Below, piece after piece: positions 57,001 through 64,000 of a stretch of 64,000 bases of DNA. Below the pieces are notes generated by a model that saw only the letters and a program-made list of their open reading frames with translations, searched no databases and was not told where the DNA came from. Every line of letters starts with the position of its first letter. Position 1 is the stretch's first letter. The position numbers and the translations under genes were made by a program. This DNA comes from Zhengitettix transpicula (taxonomy: Eukaryota > Arthropoda > Insecta > Orthoptera > Tetrigidae). Location: contig CM073590.1 in NCBI GenBank assembly GCA_037074705.1, positions 116,208,100-116,272,099 of the forward strand, written 5' to 3'.

Positions 57001-58194
57001 GTAAAATAGAAGTGTGTTTGAGAGATGGACGAGGGATGCAAGGTTTCGAAAATGGAATCTCGAAATGGAGAGGGAATTGTGTTTTCACTTCGTGAGAGAG
57101 AAGTTGAGCTTGGACATTGAGAGAGAATTGTGTTTTTGCCTCGTGTGAGAGGATTTCGAGTGTGTCAGTTTTTTTAAGCTGAGGTAGAAATATGGGTGTT
57201 GAATATTGAGAGAAGCGTTGGCTATGGAGTCTGTGAGAGTATGAGAGGAGGTACCCACGTCCGACGTCGAGCAGCAGAACCATAGGGAGTCCACACATAG
57301 TAAAATCGCTTTAGAACCTCCCCACAGATGTTAGAAAAAAACCAAGTAAGAAATAGGAAGTGCAGTACCAAGCTGTAATAACAAATTTGTCAAATATGTT
57401 CATATCATTTCCCAGCCCACTAATCCATGAAGAATAGGAATCTCGCTAATATCCTAAGCATTCTTTTAATTTTATAAATCCACATTTAATTGCTGTATTC
57501 ATACATTTTTGTTTTCATTTCATTTCCTCGCTACGTCAAATAAATATTTAATAGTTTTTAATAAAACTTGAAAATGTTCATTTCCTATATAATTAGTTTT
57601 CAACGCGTTTTCTAAAATATTATACGTGTAAACCTTTCGTATATTGTCCAACTTCAAGAGAATATTTAATTTTAAGAGAAAATGAAAGTAACAGTTACTA
57701 TATATCTATGTCTCCAAATAAATAGAAACAAAATTCGTAAATTTCTTTCTTATTTATACTATATATATATATGTAGTGTTGACTGAAAACAGTGGCAGGA
57801 CTTAAAAACGTAATGAAAACGAAACGTAATAATGATTTTTATCAACCAAATTATTTCAATTAATTTAATTTATGAAACTACTTAAAATTCACTTAATCAG
57901 AAAATATTCTTCCCCAAACTATGGATGGATCTCCTACCACTCAAAAACCCAGTTCGTTAAGTCACAACGTATATTATGATCGCATCATTCATTTATTGTG
58001 TAAGTTGCATTTTATACACCAATACAAAATCCTCCACGTCGTCTTCTGGGAAAGTCCAAGTGTTTCCTACTTGGAAAAATGTAGTACTGCTTCTGAGAAC
58101 GGATCAATAGTGAACAATACTGTATACTTGTCAAGTTTTGGTGGATTGATCGCACTTAAAACATTAAAATCATCACTATTCTACACAATCAAGT
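54061..58194. other. Long unrecognised stretch
   Basis: AT-rich. Short frames at 54128-54609 and a 120-codon minus frame at 56936-57298 have no recognisable domain. The latter lies over a purine-biased stretch with near-repeats of GAGAGAATTGTGTTTT. There is an AT run near 57762-57775. Confidence 0.4.
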
Positions 58195-59050
58195 TTAGAT
58201 TTGATTTATTTTATTCCAGTAGTCCTCCAAAGAGGAATAGGATACGTCGTTACATAAAATTACAATATAATAATTGGATGCTACAATTATAAACAATTAA
58301 AAGTTAACATAAAAATACTAAAAATCTGGAAACCAAATTTCCCTGTCAAACATAAGTAAAAGAATATATAGTAATAATAAAAATAATATTTCTTTAACTA
58401 TAACTAGGGTATAATATAATATTTACAGTTAAAAAAATCAATACGCACTAGTAAAAAATTAATGATTAGAGAATTAACTATTATAAAATATACAATTACA
58501 CATCACAAAAGAATAAACACAAAACCTGGGAGGAAACACAAACACTTCACGAAACAGAGGGACGAGAAATCTGCCCTTCCGCAGAAACTCCAGGCCGTAC
58601 ATGCAACAAACAAAAGAGCAGAAAAAAGCAACACAGACAAAGAAAGTTATGAAATAAGTAGTTTTATGAGAAACATTCAACACTTTTGCAGTATAACAAA
58701 AATTAATTAATTATTATGGGAACAATCAAGAATCTCCTGTACTGAGTAAAAGAACAGCGCCTTTCAGTAGAATATTTTTACACTGAATCCCAAAACTCTT
58801 GTAGTTAATATCGTTCTTTATGTCTGGAGGAAAACTATTGTATAAAACTATCCCTGAAAGATCAATAGTTCTCTGGTAGAGAGAAAGGCGATGCTTGTCC
58901 GATCTTAGACCTGAGCGATTTCACGTGAGACTCGCCATTCGTTTGAAAAAGATTCATGTTACGCTTAACGAATTTAAAAATTTCGTGAATAAACACACTG
59001 TGAAGGGTTAATATTCGCAGACTTTTGAAAAACGGTTTACAACTAGATTT
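58195..59050 (-). mobile_element. LINE 3' region: ORF2 C-terminus and tail
   Basis: On the minus strand 59050-58735 encodes LRILTLHSVFIHEIFKFVKR, then a decayed N...H..RS segment and F...IQ*FSSRHKER in place of the YN.LP..IK motif. This is the pattern LKILTL..LYI.E...Y.K.N that opens the C-terminal region of CR1/L2/Daphne-like LINEs. About 430 bp further, 58300-58195 carries ACGACGTATCCTATTCCTCT, GAGGACTACTGGAATAAAAT and AAATCAAATCTAAA, the tail shared with 22.3 and 52.7 kb. The tail and the coding pattern together link this copy to the element at 21.7 kb. Confidence 0.6.
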
Positions 59051-59109
59051 ATTAGAATGTATTCTGCATGCTGTACTGCCACAATAGGAAGTGTAGAGAT
59101 AGGATTGTC

Positions 59110-59523
59110 TGGTAGAGAGCTACATACATACATACATACATACACACACCATGGCGTTACAGTCCTTGTAGGGCTAGAGCCTGCCTCACTAGTATGGCTT
59201 TCTGAACGAGATTCTTTTTATGGTGTACGGTTGTACATACGACTAACCCCCAACCTGGAGGAGCGGGTAATTTTTAATCAGGGTTTTCTTCCCCTAGCCT
59301 TTGTAGATCCAACTACCTATGCTACAAGGCAGCATCAGCTGGTTTTGGTCTGCCCCAAGTATTTTATTTCCCCGGTATCTGACATATCTGGTGAGCGTTC
59401 CTCTATCCGCCACCTGAGGAGGCACCTGATGTAAGACCAGCAACTTCACACAGACCAGCAACTTCACACACAGACCAGCAACTTCACACAGACCAGCAAC
59501 TCCACACAGTTGGTAGAGAGCTA
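59110..59523 (-). mobile_element. 388-bp retroposon with 13-bp target-site duplication
   Basis: TGGTAGAGAGCTA occurs at 59110-59122 and 59511-59523. Between them, the plus strand starts with a CATA run (59124-59145) that would be the microsatellite 3' tail of a minus-strand retroposon. The body has CGTTACAGTCCTTGTAGGGC, TGTACATACGACTAACCCCC, CAAGGCAGCATCAGCTGG and GCCACCTGAGGAGGCACC. The other end is a minisatellite. I see no open frame of the element itself and no clear A/B box. The perfect duplication shows retroposition or a similar staggered-cut integration. Confidence 0.75.
59431..59510. repeat. Minisatellite, about four units of 20-22 bp
   Basis: AGACCAGCAACTTCACACA is repeated about four times with 0-2 base indels and ends with a CTCC variant. 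It forms the 5' end of the minus-strand retroposon. Confidence 0.95.
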
Positions 59524-60931
59524 TCTTAGATAAATTGCTATGGCAGGGTTTTAGTCGCGAACATATATGGATTTCTGCGGCGTGTAGTAGACTTTGACTT
59601 GTTAACCATAAAGATTCGCTGAACTAAATTCGAAGATCACCTTCCCCGCAGTGGCGTTCTAGTTGGATACTTGCACACAATTGCTTAGGATCATTCGCCT
59701 TGCCCTACAGAAGCAGACAAGCGAATAAAAGCCTTACGACAGAGCGTCTAACTGAAGCACAGTAGTGAAGTGCTCAGTTCAAAGCATAACATTCAACTGA
59801 GCTGATGGAACTAGTACGACGAAGCAATGTAAACAAAACCAACAGTCATACGGACACAACATGCAGAATACGGAATAATGAATGCAGCTAAACTGTTTAC
59901 AGCGCAGCAGCGAAGGCCAATTTACTCGACTACGGTACTCAAATGCGAGGCCCGTCTCGTAGCTCGTGGAAGATCCGTGTTTACCACTCGATCCACACCA
60001 CCAGTTTGGTGCGATAGCAAACACCGAGTTTTTGGGAACGTGCGACACAGAGATAAAGATCGTTAAGTAAACTCCTGCTTACAGCATCGATGTTCTCAGC
60101 TGAACGGTCAGTGTGTAGGCTCACAGATTTCTCAACCAGCCGATGAACTGAACGTCGAACGACATGATTATGCTGACCGTAAAAAATGCGCAGCCCATGA
60201 AATGTCTGTCGAACGGATCATGCTTTCTGATAATACTGTTTTATGATTTCCATCCGTTGTTGAAAAAACTAATGAGCAAAGCGCCAAAGTTTGCAGATAT
60301 GCTTAAACGTGGCCGTTTAAATTTCTGATAATGTTATTGGTAGGATGTTAATATATAAAGTAATAGAATAGAAATATAATTTTAAACCAATACTTTCATA
60401 TAATGTATGTCATTTATTCCTATTATTATACATGTTTACAATTCAGTCTCAGCAAATTTGTCAATATTAATTTTTCGGTCGAACGTTATATTGAATTCAC
60501 CGACAATTGTCCATTCAGTCTTGAAGATTTCTGCTACTCAGCCAGGGCAAAATTGCCTTGCCTTATAATATTTCGTAGATTGCATGTATAATTCCTTTTC
60601 CAGTGAGATTAATTTGCCCAATGTATTTTTTTATTAAATGAAAATAAAAATTAAGCTCTGCAGCTTGCTCTTTTAAAATATTTTCATATTTGCTTCAAAT
60701 CGTCTGTGCGCTGAGTTTTTTTTTATTCGAGGTACTATATAATTAAAATTTCTTTGGACAATAATGTCATGTTTCAAGAAGTTCATCTCAGAAAGTTTTG
60801 TCGTTCATTTTGTTTGCCCATGTTGCAAATCTGTATTTTGCAATATTCCACATGAGGCACATGATCAATTTCAAGGACCGCAAAGATCACTTTTCTTTTC
60901 TAAAGAAAGTTATTATTAAATCAATCGGATT
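59524..60931. other. Unrecognised sequence
   Basis: 59530-60250 is less AT-rich than its surroundings and has overlapping frames of 62 codons (plus) and 89 codons (minus) without domains. It may be a further mobile element, but I cannot name it. Confidence 0.35.
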
Positions 60932-60971
60932 TTCTCGTAGTTTATAGTAAACTCTCGTAGTTTATAGTAAA
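60932..60971 (+). repeat. 20-bp tandem duplication
   Basis: TCTCGTAGTTTATAGTAAAC occurs twice in a row. Confidence 0.95.
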
Positions 60972-62033
60972 CTAGTTCACTGAGGTAAATATATACTTAA
61001 GCAGTTTTTTCGATTTCAGGGTTCTAATTATTTCACTTCGTACGAACAAATTTGACTAATAGCAGATACAGTCACTTGTTTGTTTTTTTCTCAGAAGTAT
61101 AATAGTTGTTTCTCGAACTTCCTCGATACACCTTCCTTTAATCGACAAAACTGATAGTTTACCAATTCACTTTCGATGACTCTCAGTCATTGCAACATAT
61201 GACTTTCCTATGATACAAAAATAAATTAGAGGAGAAATTTTCAAAAGTAAAGTTCTTTATGATATTTTGAAAGTGAATTTTTTACGTATGACCTATCATT
61301 AATCACATCGTCAGTCGACAGTCTTACCAAGAGTTTTTTTTTCTATGTATTCCTTGCACGAACTTCTTGGGCTTTCAGATCATAACCGAAATTTTTTCTA
61401 TTGTTTTGTAGTACTAAGAATTCTGCTGCCTGTCGTAGGTATAAATAGTGATCTCACTTTTCTAATGTAATGACTTCAATATCAGCATATCCGTTCTCTA
61501 GAAGTGTTCGTTGAACTTAATGTTTGTTTCCATTACGTCATTTCTTAGCAGCCTTGTTTATAATACTCCATTTATGTTTAATATTTCTAATTTCTTAGTA
61601 TTTTCAGACGATATTCCTATGTATTCGGTGAAATGTATTCCACTAAATGTTTAAACGACTTCGTTTTCCTCATTTAAGTTTTCAAAATACTTCCTCGATT
61701 GCTGTCGGTACGATTTTTTTTCTCTAGAGTCTTCCTCGATTCCAGTTGTAAATAAACTACAAGCAGCTTTGACATTTCAATTAATTTCAAATGTTACACT
61801 TTGTGTGCCGCCTTCGTCAATTGCTTTTCTTTTAGAATTTTCTGTTGTCCTTTCCCCTTCCGTATTTCTTTATGCATCTGAATTTTACCTCTATCTAGAA
61901 GAAATTGAATATATTATATATCTTATTAATTGAATGAGCTTATAATTATGTAAAATTATACTTTAATAACTTTACTATTGTTAATAGTTCAATTGTTGAT
62001 GTCTTGAAGTAAAACATATTTGATTGTTTTTTT
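60972..62033. other. AT-rich sequence, nothing recognised
   Basis: No feature seen. Confidence 0.45.
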
Positions 62034-62365
62034 TAGGGCAACAGGCTACATGAGGGTAATCCACTTTGGGCAACTCCCCTTTAATAGCATAGGAAGTGAT
62101 TTGAAAGGGGCGATGCGGAAGGGTAGAGGAAGGTAGCCAAGGGTTAACTAGGGCCCCCGGGCTATATTTTAAGGATCCTACCTGGCATTCGCCTAAAGAA
62201 ATGCAGGTAAAACCCTAGAAAAACCTGCATCAGGTAGGTCGGGCATTGGGTACTTGTCCCACGCCCTTCCGATAACGGGAGAGGAGTTTGCTGTGGGGAC
62301 GCATCATTCCCTTCTCCGTGCCTCGACCAGTTTAGGAGGCAGCTGGCCGACTATTCCAATGTTCT
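62034..62365 (-). repeat. HR1 repeat copy, nearly complete
   Basis: The minus strand runs from ATTGGAATAGTCGGCCAGCT through GAAGGGCGTGGGACAAGTAC, CCTACCTGATGCAGGTTTTT, AGGATCCTTAAAATATAGCC and TTAAAGGGGAGTTGCCC to ATGTAGCCTGTTGCCC. The central hairpin is intact. The copy is very similar to the one at 10.94 kb but keeps the left half. Confidence 0.9.
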
Positions 62366-63769
62366 ATTATTTCCAACTCAAGATCATGTCAGTGTCCTTT
62401 TGGTTCTACAGTTACAGGTTCCAACCAGTGCGTGGCTTATTATCGTGTATTGTCCTGGTATTCATCACGTTTTATTTTGTATGTTCCCTATCCACAAGGA
62501 ATATTTATTTCTATTAGACGAACAGGGAAGGACCATTGGACGATTTTTGCGACACAAAATGTTGACTGTCTGTCTGGTGCGGGGTCGATATTTAGAGTGA
62601 GCAAATTTTGTTGTACTATTGAAATAGAGTGAAGGGTTTTAAAATAGATATGTAATGGACTAGAGGAGGGGAAACACTTTCTTTAATTTCTTTCCTTGCA
62701 GGAACGTCGATCTTTATTTGTTAAAAAAGGCAATAATTCCACGAGGTAAGAGTGATTATGTCGTATAGATGCGAAATTGAGAAGGAGTTAAGAGGAGACA
62801 ATAAGAATGCTTCAATAAATTGTGAAGCACCTACAACAGATAACGAAGCTCTCAAATAGCGACGACATGATCGAACACTGCGTATCAGATAAGAGTTTAC
62901 AACGTAAAGTTAACAGAAATTTGTAAATATATACCATTTCGTGTATCAGTAAAACACCCTCAGAGTCGAGAATTGGAATTTTTAATATGTTTAACTTTTT
63001 TAAAAAATATTTAAAATGTAAATAAAGGAATAATCATTTTATAAATAATATACATAAGTACCCAAGGAGGTCAATAAAACCTTACAAATATTATAATTTA
63101 AGGCGTTTCTATAGGTGGTTGTACCTGACCGTTGGTCAACTACGAATTGGAAACTGGTCTCGAGTCGTCGTTAATGACTATGCGTTTTCTTAAACTCTTT
63201 GCTGGAATTGGCAGACAAAGATCAGGTCAGCGTCATGACCAGGGACAGCACGATAACACGACTCGAACTGGCTGTCTCATTTACAATTTCACTGGCAAAA
63301 GCAGATACAAAGTGCCCACCATCGTAAATCCTCCAGACATTTTAAAATAATTGTTTGCTTTCAAGATTTCAAAGATTATGCCGACTCGCCGAGAAATACT
63401 GAGTTGCGGTTCTTTCGGCAATCTGGTAAACACAGTTTGACTGTTGGTAAAGGGCATGACCGTTTTTCGCAGGTTTGGGAACGATGCAATAAACGTGAGA
63501 GAACAAGGCTGCTGGGCTTTTTATTCTTGGACATGCTGATATGAGAATATCATTATGCCTGCACGTATAGACAAAGAAGGACAAAAGTTTATGTCACCTA
63601 GCTCTTTCAGAGAGAGGCAGCAACAAGGAAACTGCGACGACATTGCGATCATGCCGTTAACTATTTTCCTGAAGGCGCCAATCACCGGTAGGAAAATAGT
63701 AAACGGATTCTTTTGGGATTCCACAGGAATTCTGTGGTTATGTAAGGAATACCCGACATTTATTTGTTC
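62366..63769. other. Unrecognised sequence
   Basis: Frames of 66-87 codons at 62254-62632 overlap and have no domain. An 84-codon frame at 63555-63809 contains KIVNGFFWDSTGILWL, faintly like the F.WD..G transposase strand of mariners, but nothing around it supports that. Confidence 0.35.
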
Positions 63770-64000
63770 ACTAGCTGGGTGCCGGCGTTGCCCGGATTGT
63801 CATAATTAATCTCAGCGATATCCGGATGCGACTCCAATCTCGGTTGTTTTTGCATTATTTCCTTGTAACGCCCCTCCACTCCAGCTTCTAAGGAGGTTCC
63901 CCTCCGATGCCGAAAGGCATCAATCAATAAATCTCATTGACCCCGAAAAATTATTTATTTGACCCAAATATCGGCGATTTTAGCGTGTTTGAAAGTTTCT
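63770..64000 (+). mobile_element. RTE/SINE-like retroposon, cut by the window end
   Basis: It starts CACTAGCTGGGTGCCGGCGT followed by TGCCCGG, a GCCCGG-type start. CCCAAATATCGGCGATTTTA at 63962-63981 and the preceding ATTGACCCCGAAAAATTATT match the element at 24.0-24.3 kb. The 3' end lies outside the window. Confidence 0.5.

Noticed and set aside
56936..57298. 120-codon minus-strand frame
   Set aside because: Lies over a purine-biased stretch with internal near-repeats; no domain.
57921..58292. 123-codon plus-strand frame
   Set aside because: Overlaps in antisense the tail of a minus-strand LINE; shadow frame.
59431..59510. CRISPR-like array
   Set aside because: The 20-bp units abut with no unique spacers and sit inside a eukaryotic retroposon; it is a minisatellite.
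63555..63809. mariner transposase remnant
   Set aside because: Only a faint FFWDSTGI resemblance; no flanking mariner motifs or terminal repeats, and the frame runs into an RTE/SINE-like start.

Overview
The window looks like intergenic DNA from a large, transposon-rich arthropod genome, most probably an insect. It is AT-rich, has no bacterial-style operons, carries many short simple repeats, and every protein-like stretch I can identify belongs to a eukaryotic transposable element (mariner, I-like and Jockey-like LINEs, another LINE group, Penelope-like elements). I cannot assign an order from sequence alone. No intact gene of any kind was recognised: all transposon reading frames are broken by stops, frameshifts, deletions or insertions, and I found no convincing host exon, tRNA, rRNA or snRNA gene.

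Layout: 1-13 kb is mostly unrecognised AT-rich DNA with a degraded tRNA-derived SINE (about 1.7 kb), a GC-rich island (2.4-2.9 kb), Penelope tail fragments (0.45, 3.6 and possibly 11.2 kb), two copies of an unnamed hairpin repeat called HR1 here (5.5, 11 kb) and an enhancer-like block (9.7-10.3 kb). The region 13.1-20.6 kb is a transposon nest: a minus-strand I-like LINE (5' end near 18.98 kb, 3' end near 13.58 kb) whose gag is split by a composite head-to-head Penelope-like element (17.28-18.49 kb) and whose reverse transcriptase is split by a 1.27-kb mariner (15.47-16.75 kb). A second Penelope-like element, with RT and GIY-YIG motifs, follows at 19.2-20.6 kb. At 21.7-22.4 kb the 3' end of a third type of LINE is interrupted by a 158-bp fold-back insert flanked by a perfect 13-bp target-site duplication and carrying a hammerhead-ribozyme-like core.

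23.9-31.2 kb holds an RTE/SINE-like tail with (AC)n(AAAC)n, a dispersed repeat shared with 51.1 kb, a piggyBac-type MITE with TTAA ends (27.5-28.0 kb), another Penelope tail, a GC-rich island and another HR1 copy. 31-43 kb has further HR1 copies, two of them nearly head-to-tail at 37.4-38.0 kb, SINE remnants and local tandem duplications. 43-54 kb contains Penelope tails, Jockey-type LINE remnants at 47.2, 50.3 and 53.3-54.1 kb, an enhancer-like island at 48.4-48.7 kb and a second hammerhead-like fold-back copy. 58-64 kb has a LINE 3' region, a 388-bp retroposon with a 13-bp target-site duplication and a minisatellite, HR1 and an RTE/SINE-like end.

The most notable theme is the recurrence of CUGANGA ... 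GAAACGUH cores, the signature of the minimal hammerhead ribozymes known from Penelope-like elements, both in Penelope tails and in a short non-autonomous fold-back element resembling animal retrozymes. The second theme is a set of GC-rich, apparently non-coding islands that could be cis-regulatory modules. Coordinates of degraded repeats are approximate, and all homology calls come from motif reading, not database searches.
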